From: Acidobacteriota bacterium
GTDB taxonomy: Bacteria; Acidobacteriota; Blastocatellia; RBC074
Direction of reading: 5' to 3'
Assembly: GCA_016789605.1 (NCBI GenBank)
Contig: JAEUQO010000098.1
Span: forward strand, 1-64,000
Length of the DNA: 64,000 nucleotides
The first letter of the stretch is position 1; the number at the start of each line of letters is the position of its first letter. This document shows, one piece after another, positions 34,659 to 44,964 of this stretch. Under the pieces are notes generated by a model that saw nothing but the letters and a program-made list of their open reading frames with translations, ran no database searches and was not told where the DNA came from. A program made the position numbers and the translations under genes.

Positions 34659-36923
34659 ATGGCAGAACTTTTGGTGAACGAGCCTGACAACGAGCCAATG
34701 GCCGAACGCGAGTTTTGGCTGGGGGATTGTTTTATCCAACCCCAGTTGAATCGTATCTCGCGCGGCACTGAGTCGTTCCAGATCGAGCCAAAAATCATGC
34801 GCGTGTTGTTGTGTCTGGCCGGTCGCGCCGGACAATTGGTGACGCGGGATCAATTGCTGTCTGCCGTGTGGGGAGATGTTTTTGTCAGTGAGCAAGTGCT
34901 GTCGCGCTCAATCTCGGAGCTGCGCAAAGTCCTGGCGGACGACGCCCGTTCGCAAACCGTGATCGAGACCATCCCCAAAACCGGGTATCGTTTGATCGCT
35001 GCCATTCAAACCAAGCCGCCGCAAACAGACACCACGCCGGAAGACATTTCAGTTCCGGTTGCTCCCTCCACAAATGATTCTTTGCCTGCACCGGCTGAGC
35101 CGCTTTCTGCATTTGTGAGCGCGATTGCCGCCAGGCCGGGGGCGCCGTTGCAGGGACGAGGCGTGTTAGCGCTCGCGCTGTTGCTCTGTGCGGCGGCCAT
35201 TTTGTTGGCCGTCTGGTTATGGTTGCGGCCCGCGAAATCGCTGCCAGATACAACCATGCGCTTAAGTTTGGAGCTTTCTGAGGCCATCCCGCCCGAACTT
35301 GATCTGTTTCAGACATTCCGGCTGTCGCCAGACGGAAGGCGATTAGTGCACGTGGGCCGACGCGAAGGCCGCTATCAGCTCTTTATGCGAACGCTCGATC
35401 AATTGGAATCCACGCCGATTCCCGGCACCGAAGGCGGCGTGGGGCCCTTCTTTTCGCCAGACGGACAATGGCTGGGCTTTTTTGCCGCGGGCGTGTTGAA
35501 GAAAGTCGCGCTCAGCGGTGGTGCGCCGACGCTGATTGGCGGTCCGGCGGATGATCCTTTGGGCGCAAGCTGGGGCGAAGATGGCCAGATCGTTTTTGTG
35601 CGGCGCTATTTCGACGGTTTGTTTCGCATTCCGGCTACGGGCGGAAAAGCTCAGGCGATTACCTCGTTGGATTGGCAACGCGGTGAACGTTCGCATTTCT
35701 GGCCTGAGGTTTTGCCGGGCAATGAAGCCGTCTTGTTTACGATCTGGCACGGCGGTGGTTCTGGTGATGCGGACATCGCAGCGGTTTCATTGAAAACCGG
35801 CGAGAAGAAAACGCTGATCACAGGCGCGACGCGGGCGCGGTATTTGTCGTCAGGGCATCTGTTGTATGCCAGCCGGGGATCATTGCGGTTAGTGCCGTTT
35901 GATGTGCGGCGTCTGGCGATTCAGGGGCAACCGACCATCTTGTTGGAAAAGGTGGCTGTTAGCCAGATCAGCGGTGCGGCGCATTTTGATTGCACGCAAA
36001 CCGGGTTGCTGCTGTATTTGCCGCAACAGGCGCGGCAAACCGATCGGCGGCTGATTTGGGTTGACCGCCAAGGGCAAACAACTGCCATCACCGAAAAAGC
36101 GCAGCATTATTGGACGCCACGGCTTGCGCCGGATGGTGAACGTCTGGCGTTCGGATTACTAAATGAAGGCTCTGATCTATGGAGTTATGAACTGGCGGCA
36201 GGCGCATTCAAGCGATTGACCTTTGCCGGAACCAGCCTGGCGCCGCTGTGGACGCTGGATGGCAGGCGCGTTATTTACACCTCTGACCAAAACGGTTCGC
36301 CGTTGAATTTGTATTGGAAGGCCGCTGACGGCAGCGACAACGGCGAGCGCCTGACGCAAAGCAACAATATTCAATTTCCGGGTTCGGTCACGCCTGATGG
36401 CAATACGCTGATCTTTTGGGAAGTTGATTCGGCGACGCGCTGTGATGTTTGGCGTCTGGATTTGCGCGCGCCAGCGGCTGAGCGCAATCCGCAACCGCTG
36501 TTGCGTACCGACGCCGACGAAGCGCAACCGGTGCTTTCCCCCGATGGACGCTGGTTAGCCTATACCGTGAAAGACACCGGCCAATGGCAGGTGTTTGTAC
36601 AATCATTTCCTGACTTGCACGGCAAATGGCAAATCTCTACCGAAGGCGGCATCGAACCGGTTTGGGCGCGTTCCGGCAGGGAACTGTTTTATCGCGCAGG
36701 CGACAAGATTTTGTCGGTGGCAATTGATTCGTCCGCCGGATTCAAAGCTTCGTCGCCGCGTGTCGTTGTGGCGGGACAGTCGCGCCTTGAAACTGTCACC
36801 TTGCTGCCGACTTTTGATGTCTCGTCAGACGGACAACGTTTTGTCTTGATCAAAAGCGAGCAGGAACAATCACCCACGCGACTGAACATCGTGGTGAACT
36901 GGAGCAGTGAACTGCAACAGTGA
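34659..36923 (+). CDS. Winged-helix sensor regulator with TolB-like propeller
   Basis: 754 residues. An OmpR/CadC-type winged-helix domain (about 15-105; REFWLGDCFIQPQLNRI, VTRDQLLSAVWGDVFVSEQV, IETIPKTGYRLIA) is followed by a polar stretch and one membrane helix (GVLALALLLCAAAILLAVWL, about 167-187). An extracytoplasmic WD40/TolB-like propeller follows (repeats such as FRLSPDGRRLVHV, APDGERLAFG, LSPDGRWLAYT). This DNA-binding plus propeller layout is common in Acidobacteriota and suggests a transmembrane transcription factor. The ATG at 34659 has AGGA upstream. It is divergent from the PQQ dehydrogenase, so it may regulate it. Confidence 0.88.
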   Translation: MAELLVNEPDNEPMAEREFWLGDCFIQPQLNRISRGTESFQIEPKIMRVLLCLAGRAGQLVTRDQLLSAVWGDVFVSEQVLSRSISELRKVLADDARSQTVIETIPKTGYRLIAAIQTKPPQTDTTPEDISVPVAPSTNDSLPAPAEPLSAFVSAIAARPGAPLQGRGVLALALLLCAAAILLAVWLWLRPAKSLPDTTMRLSLELSEAIPPELDLFQTFRLSPDGRRLVHVGRREGRYQLFMRTLDQLESTPIPGTEGGVGPFFSPDGQWLGFFAAGVLKKVALSGGAPTLIGGPADDPLGASWGEDGQIVFVRRYFDGLFRIPATGGKAQAITSLDWQRGERSHFWPEVLPGNEAVLFTIWHGGGSGDADIAAVSLKTGEKKTLITGATRARYLSSGHLLYASRGSLRLVPFDVRRLAIQGQPTILLEKVAVSQISGAAHFDCTQTGLLLYLPQQARQTDRRLIWVDRQGQTTAITEKAQHYWTPRLAPDGERLAFGLLNEGSDLWSYELAAGAFKRLTFAGTSLAPLWTLDGRRVIYTSDQNGSPLNLYWKAADGSDNGERLTQSNNIQFPGSVTPDGNTLIFWEVDSATRCDVWRLDLRAPAAERNPQPLLRTDADEAQPVLSPDGRWLAYTVKDTGQWQVFVQSFPDLHGKWQISTEGGIEPVWARSGRELFYRAGDKILSVAIDSSAGFKASSPRVVVAGQSRLETVTLLPTFDVSSDGQRFVLIKSEQEQSPTRLNIVVNWSSELQQ

Positions 36924-37150
36924 GTGCTGACCCAGCCATTTCAAGGTTTTATAAGTTTCTCCAATCTACGCTTGCTGATAGTAGTTTCTTCACCTATACT
37001 CCGCCCGCTTTGGTAAACGACTGCAACTTTTTTGATCACACCTTTTCCTTTCGTAACACACTGCATAAGGATGGAATCGCGCTAGCGAGGTTCCGAGCTC
37101 CTGTAACTGGTTAAGCCCAGGCGTTTTCTGGGAGTTGGTGAGTTGAGATT
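36924..37150. other. Intergenic region without a feature I can support
   Basis: Between the regulator and the uncertain frame at 37151 I see no gene, hairpin or repeat. A weak GGTGAG lies 9 nt before the ATG at 37151. Confidence 0.4.
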
Positions 37151-37543
37151 ATGCGGCGGCGCTCACAGTCAAATATCAAGACGTTATTAGCGTTCTTTTT
37201 ATCGCTGTTTGGGCTCTTGCTCTGTTTTAACCTCACTGTTGTTAAACCCGCCGAGATATCATCTTGTCAGATATTATTGCCAGTCACTTTGTTACCACAC
37301 GTTGTTGGTGACGGGCTTCCCACCTCGCTTTGGCAGACTGCACTATTTCAGGAAGATGATCGCACCGACAACCTGGAAGATCGTGAGCAGGATGATTGGG
37401 TTGCGAATGGATTGGGGTCTTCCCTTTCTATTTTTCCTCGTCCTCTTCAATCAACGGTGTTTGAACGCACCCCAAGTGTAGATTGTCCACAAGCTACATT
37501 TGAGCGTGGCCCACCGCACAGATCGAAATCCCTCCTAACATAG
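37151..37543 (+). CDS. Uncertain orphan ORF with a signal-like N-terminus
   Basis: A 130-codon frame whose first 30 residues look like a signal peptide (MRRRSQSNIKTLLAFFLSLF, then hydrophobic GLLLCFNL). The rest is polar with no domain I recognise. The codon mix is less like the neighbouring genes. If real it encodes a small secreted protein; it could equally be a chance frame. A 6-bp GACCGG/CCGGTC hairpin directly follows its stop (37543-37566). Confidence 0.3.
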   Translation: MRRRSQSNIKTLLAFFLSLFGLLLCFNLTVVKPAEISSCQILLPVTLLPHVVGDGLPTSLWQTALFQEDDRTDNLEDREQDDWVANGLGSSLSIFPRPLQSTVFERTPSVDCPQATFERGPPHRSKSLLT

Positions 37544-37803
37544 ACCGGTTCTATTCCCGTCCGGTCCGCGACAGATCAACCCATCAAGTCAGAAACGAAA
37601 TGCCCGATCAGCTCTGTTTGATCGGAGTCTTCGATGTTTTTTGGCCTGCTTCTTGAACAAACAGGGTCTTTCAGGCGCCAGATGAAATGATTGATTTGAA
37701 TAAATGCTGGCGGTAGAGGGCAAGCTCTCTGACAGTCGTACTTGTTTCGCTGGTGCGTAAAGATGCCTGGTACGGATCACCCTATCTCAGAAAGGAAAAC
37801 TAA
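37544..37803. other. Intergenic leader region of the EXORDIUM-like gene
   Basis: Contains a 6-bp hairpin at 37543-37566 and CCGATCA/TGATCGG (37604-37610 with 37619-37625, 8-nt loop), followed some bases later by a T-run. The AGAAAGGAAAAC before the ATG at 37804 is a good ribosome site. I looked for riboswitch cores and found none. Confidence 0.4.
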
Positions 37804-38751
37804 ATGAAGAAACTTCTCGGTGCATGTTTGCTAATCGCTTTGGTGGCTGGCGCACGATTTTACTATGTCAGCGTGCAAGGCCAGGGAAATGGAAATGGAC
37901 AACAACCCGATGTTTTGCATCGCCCGAACGGCAATCCACACAATGTCGGGTTGGCGCTGACGACGGGCGGTACAACTGCTACGAGCCCTATTACCAATCA
38001 CGGTGGACCTGTCATCGCGACTCCCACCGTATACCTGATCTGGTATGGTAACTGGAATCGTGGGAATGGGACAGACATCCCCAGCGGCCAACAAATTGTG
38101 CGTGATTTCGTGAACAACATCAGCGGATCTGCACACTATGCAATCAACACCAGCTATCCGGGCGTAACTGGGATTGTAAATGTCGGTACAGAAACGAGCG
38201 ATGCCTATTCTCGTGGCTCACGTTTGAAAGATGCTGACATCAAAACCATTGTGACGAGCGCCATCACCTCAGGCCGGTTGCCGTACAATACCAGCGGTGT
38301 GTATTTCGTGTTGACGTCATCGGATGTCACCACAACTTCCGGCTTTTGCACGCGGTATTGCGGTTGGCACACATACGGAACCATCACGCCTGGCAAAATC
38401 CGATATTCGTTTGTTGGCAATGCTGCCCGGTGCATCACGTCCTGCGCTGCTCAGTCTATCAGCCCAAACAACAATCCAGGCGTAGACGGAATGCTTTCTG
38501 TGTTGATGCACGAGCTGGAAGAGGCTGTTACAGACCCTGATCTGAACGCTTGGTATGACAGTGCGGGGGCGGAAAACGCCGATAAGTGCGCCTGGACGTT
38601 TGGCCATTCGCAGTATCAAGTGGCCAACGGCTCCTGGGCAAACTTGCACTTGGGGAATCGCGACTTTCTGATTCAGCGCAACCTCTATCACAATTTGAAT
38701 GGCCCGAATGGCGTGGGCGACTATTGCATGATGGACGGAACGCATAACTAA
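37804..38751 (+). CDS. EXORDIUM/phosphate-induced (Phi_1) domain secreted protein
   Basis: 315 residues, exported (signal at 1-18). The domain is the one named after plant EXORDIUM and phosphate-induced proteins: HGGPVIATPTVYLIWYGNW (about 66-84), SRGSRLKDADI, VYFVLTSSDVTTTSGFCTRYCG, YSFVGNAARC and the four-Cys spacing match plant EXO proteins. A segment MHELEEAVTDPDLNAWYD (about 235-252) has an H-E-x-x-E arrangement that could bind metal. Plant members are extracellular and growth-linked; the bacterial role is unknown. The start has a good AGAAAGGAAAAC upstream. Confidence 0.82.
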   Translation: MKKLLGACLLIALVAGARFYYVSVQGQGNGNGQQPDVLHRPNGNPHNVGLALTTGGTTATSPITNHGGPVIATPTVYLIWYGNWNRGNGTDIPSGQQIVRDFVNNISGSAHYAINTSYPGVTGIVNVGTETSDAYSRGSRLKDADIKTIVTSAITSGRLPYNTSGVYFVLTSSDVTTTSGFCTRYCGWHTYGTITPGKIRYSFVGNAARCITSCAAQSISPNNNPGVDGMLSVLMHELEEAVTDPDLNAWYDSAGAENADKCAWTFGHSQYQVANGSWANLHLGNRDFLIQRNLYHNLNGPNGVGDYCMMDGTHN

Positions 38752-38896
38752 CCATTCCTCAGAACGAATGAAATCCACCCGCCACCGGTGAGTTGCAATG
38801 CTTGCCGGTGGCTTTTATTATCTGCCCGTCTATCAAGCATTTCTCTGGATATTTCTCGGGACATTTCTCAAGGTTTTTCTACAGATTCGGCAGGTC

Positions 38897-39670
38897 ATGA
38901 AGCAGATCGCGTTTATTACCGGAGCCTCGAGCGGGATCGGGCTGGCGTTGGCGCAAGAGCTGGCGGCAAACGGCTACGAACTGGCATTGGCGGCGCGTCG
39001 GCAAGAGCAATTATCACTGCTGGTGTCAGACGTCGAACGCGCGGGCATTCGCGCGCTGGCGCTGCCGTGCGACGTGACCGATCCGGTGCAAGTCAAACAC
39101 GCGGTGACCAGCGCCAAAGACCATTTTGGCCGCATTGATCTGGCAATACTTTCTGCCGGTATCAGCGAAGCGACCAGCGCCACACAATTCATTGCCAGCC
39201 GGTTTGAACGATTGTTGCGCACCAATCTGTTGGGTGTCGCTTACTGTCTGGAAGAGTTGCTGCCACTCATGCAACAACAAGGCGGCGGAACGATTGCGGC
39301 GATTTCAAGTCTGGCCGGAGATCGTGGCATTCCGGGATCGGCGGGATACTGTGCGACCAAAGCCGGACTTTCGACTTTGTTTGACGGATTGCGCGGTGAA
39401 TTGCGACAGCAAGGCATTCGACTGGTGACCATCGAACCGGGCTATGTGCGAACGCCCATGACTGAATCGTTTGGCAACATGCCGTTTGCAATGTCGGCAG
39501 AAGACTCCGCGCGTTTGATCTTGGAACGATTGGTGGCTGGCGACCGCGTCATTCGTTTTCCGCTGATGCCTTCGCTGGTGATGAAACTGATGCGCATTAT
39601 GCCCGTCAGTTTATTCGATCTGATTACGGCCAAACGGCGTCCGGTGCGGCTGAAGGCGGAAGAATCCTGA
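38897..39670 (+). CDS. Short-chain dehydrogenase/reductase (SDR)
   Basis: Classical SDR of 257 residues. The cofactor loop TGASSGIG is at the N-terminus (about 8-15) and the catalytic Ser plus YCATK (YxxxK) around 150-160. The start at ATG 38897 (MKQIAFITG) is chosen because earlier in-frame residues lack the fold. The substrate is unknown. It is the first gene of a same-strand run (SDR, RidA, DUF3810, squalene-hopene cyclase, winged helix) that is loosely spaced but possibly one operon. Confidence 0.9.
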   Translation: MKQIAFITGASSGIGLALAQELAANGYELALAARRQEQLSLLVSDVERAGIRALALPCDVTDPVQVKHAVTSAKDHFGRIDLAILSAGISEATSATQFIASRFERLLRTNLLGVAYCLEELLPLMQQQGGGTIAAISSLAGDRGIPGSAGYCATKAGLSTLFDGLRGELRQQGIRLVTIEPGYVRTPMTESFGNMPFAMSAEDSARLILERLVAGDRVIRFPLMPSLVMKLMRIMPVSLFDLITAKRRPVRLKAEES

Positions 39671-39690
39671 GACTCTCTTCAACGATACGC

Positions 39691-40080
39691 ATGGCAGAAA
39701 AACAGCAATACTTTTCCGGGGTGAAGTGGGAATCCATTGTGGGGTATTCCCGCGCCATCCGTTTGGGGCAACAGGTTTTTGTTACCGGCACGACGGCGAC
39801 CAATGAAGCCGGTGAAATTGTGGGTATTGGTGATGCGTATGCCCAGACGGTGCAAGTCATTCGCAACATCGAACGCGCCCTGACGGCGTTGGGCGCGAGT
39901 CTGAAAGATGTCGTGCGGACGCGAATGTTTGTCACCGACATCGCGCGTTGGGAAGAATACGGTCGCGCGCACGGCGAATTCTTTCGCGACATTCAACCTT
40001 GCGCGACGATGGTCGAAGTTCGGCGGTTGATTGATGACCGCATGCTGATCGAAATTGAAGTAGACGCTATCGTGCAATAA
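39691..40080 (+). CDS. RidA/YjgF-family protein
   Basis: 129 residues, usual length of the family. RidA proteins deaminate reactive enamine or imine intermediates from PLP enzymes. Recognised by VFVTGTTATNEAGEIVG, the DVVRTRMFVTDI block and the C-terminal LIEIEVDAIV. It ends 4 nt before the DUF3810 ATG (40085), so co-transcription is likely. Members vary in the catalytic arginine; here R is present in the VRTRMFV segment. Confidence 0.9.
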   Translation: MAEKQQYFSGVKWESIVGYSRAIRLGQQVFVTGTTATNEAGEIVGIGDAYAQTVQVIRNIERALTALGASLKDVVRTRMFVTDIARWEEYGRAHGEFFRDIQPCATMVEVRRLIDDRMLIEIEVDAIVQ

Positions 40081-40084
40081 AACT

Positions 40085-41290
40085 ATGGCTAAGTTTCCCA
40101 TTCGCCCTCCTGTCATCATCGTGCAACAGCCGAAGGAGGAGATCGAACCCGAAATCGTAGAAGTCGCCGACGGCGGCGAAAGCGTCGGTATTTCGATTCG
40201 TTCGATGTTCTGGCGCGCGGTTTTGTGGTTGTTGCTCGGGTTGGGCGTGCAAACGGCTGCCAGCCTGATGCCGACAGTGACTGAGCTGCTCTACAGTCAG
40301 TACTTCTATTACTACCTGGTGCGCTGGATGTCGGTAATCACCAAATTCTTCAGCTTCTCATTGGGCGAAGTGCTGGTTGTGTTGGTGCTGTTATGGTTTG
40401 GTTTGTGGATTCCCTGGTATTTGTTCCGCGCTATCAAACGTCAGACGCGATTCATTGACGTGATCAAGGTGCTGATCTTGCACGTCGCCTGGTTGTTGAG
40501 CGCAGGCTTTGCCGTGTTTTTGATCATGTGGGGGCTGAACTTTCAGCGCATTCCGCTGGATGAAAAGCTGAATCTGGATAGTCGCCCATCCGGAGCCGCC
40601 GAGCTAACCGAGGCCGGGCGTCGCATCGTGGATGGCATCAATCGCAATTACTTTTTTGCGCGCGAAGGCCCGGAAGCCAGAGCCGACAACACGATGACCA
40701 TCAGCCATCCGAAGATGTATCAGTTGATCGAAAACGCCTTTCAGAACGAAACCCTGTTGGGCGATGCCAGTCAGGGCGGATTCGGACCGCCGAAGGCATT
40801 GAAAATCTCACCGCTGCTGAGCTGGTTCGGCTTGAATGGGCTTTATAACCCGTATTCAGGCGAAGTCACCTATAACAGCAATATTCCCGACATTGAATTG
40901 CCATTTGCCATTGCGCACGGCAAAGCGCACCAGCGCGGCTATGCTCGCGAAGAAGAAGCGAACTTCATCGCGTTTATCGTCTGCATCAAAACCAATGATC
41001 CGTATGTGCGCTATTCAGGTTTTGTGCACGCGGCCAAGGTGCTGGACGCGCTGGCAGAGACTGATCGTCCGATGGCGGATGATTTGCGCGGCCAGATCGC
41101 GCCAGAGCCATTTGCCGAAATGCGCGCGCGCGAAGAATTCTGGCAACAAGCCAAAAGCCCGCGTCTGGAACCATTGGCGGACAGCGTGCTTGATCTTTAC
41201 TTGCGCTCAAACCGCGTACGTGGCGGCCTGAAAAACCTCAAGGAAGATACGCCGCTGATTGTCAGCTACCTGCTGCGCAATCCTGATTAA
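40085..41290 (+). CDS. DUF3810 membrane protein with altered HExxH motif
   Basis: 401 residues. Hydrophobic helices are at about 41-63, 92-116 and 125-150, followed by a soluble region. The family block is FAIAHGKAHQRGYAREEEANFIAF (about 274-297, given here in part): in the DUF3810 proteins I know the segment reads HExAHQRG with a glutamate, whereas here codons 278-282 (nt 40916-40930) give H-G-K-A-H. WGLNFQR and the YNPYSGEVTYNSNIPDIELP block identify the family. It lies 4 nt after RidA and 13 nt before the cyclase start. Confidence 0.82.
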   Translation: MAKFPIRPPVIIVQQPKEEIEPEIVEVADGGESVGISIRSMFWRAVLWLLLGLGVQTAASLMPTVTELLYSQYFYYYLVRWMSVITKFFSFSLGEVLVVLVLLWFGLWIPWYLFRAIKRQTRFIDVIKVLILHVAWLLSAGFAVFLIMWGLNFQRIPLDEKLNLDSRPSGAAELTEAGRRIVDGINRNYFFAREGPEARADNTMTISHPKMYQLIENAFQNETLLGDASQGGFGPPKALKISPLLSWFGLNGLYNPYSGEVTYNSNIPDIELPFAIAHGKAHQRGYAREEEANFIAFIVCIKTNDPYVRYSGFVHAAKVLDALAETDRPMADDLRGQIAPEPFAEMRAREEFWQQAKSPRLEPLADSVLDLYLRSNRVRGGLKNLKEDTPLIVSYLLRNPD

Positions 41291-41303
41291 CAATGCAATT
41301 CTG

Positions 41304-43304
<2,001 letters not shown>

Positions 43305-43319
43305 CACAGATCGGCAACG

Positions 43320-44414
43320 ATGGCAGATCGCATTCTCAAACTTCGCGAATTGAATCGGGCGACGTTGGCGCGGCAAATGTTGCTCGCGCGCGAAACCATT
43401 TCTGTTTCGGCAGCCGTCGAGCGACTGGTGGGGTTGCAGGCGCAACTGGCGTCAGCGCCGTACGTCGGATTGTGGACGCGCTTGCAGAACTTCAAGCGCG
43501 AAGACCTGGCCAGCCTCATTGACGCCCGCAAGGTCGTCAAGGCGACATTTAACCGCGCCACGCTGCATCTGGTCACGGCAGAGGATTACCTGCGGTTTCG
43601 TACCACCTTGCAACCGCTCTTGGCTGGCGCGGCGAGTTCCATTGCCAAAGACCGTGGCGAATTTGATTTGGACAAAGTGTTGAACGCCGCGCGCGCTTAC
43701 CTTGCGGAAAAGCCGCGCACTTTTGCTGACCTTAGCGACATGCTGGCGGAACTGTTGCCTGACGTAGATGTCGGTGCGATGCGCTATTCGGTGCGGACGC
43801 ACATTCCGTTGGTCCAAGTGCCGATTGCGACCGGTTGGAGCTATCCGAGCAAGCCGGAATTCACCCTGGCCGAATCGTGGCTGGGCCGGAAGATTTCGCC
43901 CAAGGAGTTTCTGCCGGAGTTTGTGAAACGCTATCTGGCCGCGTTTGGCCCTGCGTCGGTGACTGATGCGCAAACCTGGCTGGGGTTGAAACTGAAAGAC
44001 ACGTTTGAAGCATTGCGCCCTGAACTGCAAACGTACCGTGACGAAAACCGACGTGAACTGTTTGATCTGCCCGGCATCGAATTGCCCGCCGAAGACGTTC
44101 CTGCGCCGCTGCGTTTCCTGCCTGAGTTCGACAACCTGCTGCTTTCGCACAGTAATCGTACGCGCGTGGTTGCCGAAGAAAACCGCCCGCAAGTGTATTT
44201 ACCTGCGTTGCGTGTCGCGGCGACGATTTTGGTAGATGGTTTTGTGCGCGGGGCTTGGAAAGTAGAAAAGGCGAAATCGGCTGCCACGCTGGTTATCACG
44301 CCGTTTGAGAAGCTCGCCAAAAAAGACCGCTCAGCGTTAATGGAAGAGGCCGCATTGTTGGTACGCTTTGTTGAGCCTGCAGCCAAATCCTACGATGTTC
44401 GTTTTGACGAGTAG
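43320..44414 (+). CDS. Winged helix DNA-binding domain protein (HTH_42 type)
   Basis: 364 residues of the YcaQ/AlkX-like HTH_42 family, some members of which act as DNA glycosylases for interstrand crosslinks. The N-terminus RATLARQMLLARETISVSAA and the LVGLQAQLASAPYVGLWTRL block, then LVTAEDYLRFR, fit the family. The C-terminal FLPEFDNLLLSHSNRTRVV is also characteristic. It starts 15 nt after the cyclase stop and converges with the biotin-carrier gene. The function here is unproven. Confidence 0.82.
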   Translation: MADRILKLRELNRATLARQMLLARETISVSAAVERLVGLQAQLASAPYVGLWTRLQNFKREDLASLIDARKVVKATFNRATLHLVTAEDYLRFRTTLQPLLAGAASSIAKDRGEFDLDKVLNAARAYLAEKPRTFADLSDMLAELLPDVDVGAMRYSVRTHIPLVQVPIATGWSYPSKPEFTLAESWLGRKISPKEFLPEFVKRYLAAFGPASVTDAQTWLGLKLKDTFEALRPELQTYRDENRRELFDLPGIELPAEDVPAPLRFLPEFDNLLLSHSNRTRVVAEENRPQVYLPALRVAATILVDGFVRGAWKVEKAKSAATLVITPFEKLAKKDRSALMEEAALLVRFVEPAAKSYDVRFDE

Positions 44415-44419
44415 CTTGC

Positions 44420-44920
44420 CTATTCAATTACCGCCAGCACTTCGCCTGCATTGACGGTTTGTCCTTCGCTGACCCGGATTTCGACCACCTGGCCCGCTCT
44501 GGGCGATTGCACTTCGTTTTGCATCTTCATCGCTTCGACAATCAGCACACCTTGTTGAGCGGCGACTTCTGCGCCTGCGGCCAGCAACACACGCACAATT
44601 TTGCCCGGCATTGGCGCAGTCAAGGTCACGCGCCCGCCGCTGCCTGCGCCTGCGGCGGCATTTCCGCGCAAACGCTTTTTGTCATAAACCGCCACCGGAA
44701 TGCGCTGTCCGTTAACTACGATTTCCGTAGCGCCGCTCGGCGAGCGCTCCACGGTACAGCGATACACGCGCTGGTTGAGATGCAGGACTAATAGCCCTGG
44801 TTCTGGCTGGCTGACAAACGCCTCGTGCGTTTGGTCTGTCAGACGCAATTGTGCCTGATTGTCGCTGACGCTGAACTCCGCGTCCAACGTGGTTCCGTTG
44901 ATGTCGAATTGTAACTTCAT
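44420..44920 (-). CDS. Biotin carboxyl carrier protein (acyl-CoA carboxylase)
   Basis: 166 residues from the ATG at 44918-44920 (MKLQFDINGTTLDAEF). The last 75 residues are a biotinyl domain with the target lysine in EAMKMQNEV and the usual APMPGKI strand. The N-terminal half (HLNQRVYRCTVERS) resembles the bridging region of propionyl/methylcrotonyl-CoA carboxylase alpha subunits. Together with the biotin carboxylase encoded at 46288-47808 it would form an alpha-subunit split in two. Separated from it by an M48 protease gene. Confidence 0.88.
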   Translation of the reverse strand: MKLQFDINGTTLDAEFSVSDNQAQLRLTDQTHEAFVSQPEPGLLVLHLNQRVYRCTVERSPSGATEIVVNGQRIPVAVYDKKRLRGNAAAGAGSGGRVTLTAPMPGKIVRVLLAAGAEVAAQQGVLIVEAMKMQNEVQSPRAGQVVEIRVSEGQTVNAGEVLAVIE

Positions 44921-44964
44921 AGGTGTTCTGGCGAATGTCGCCACGCCAATGTGGTGCGGGCGGC

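Noticed and set aside
37604-37740. Possible riboswitch before the EXORDIUM-like gene
   Set aside because: Short stems are present, but I could not match conserved cores of known classes.
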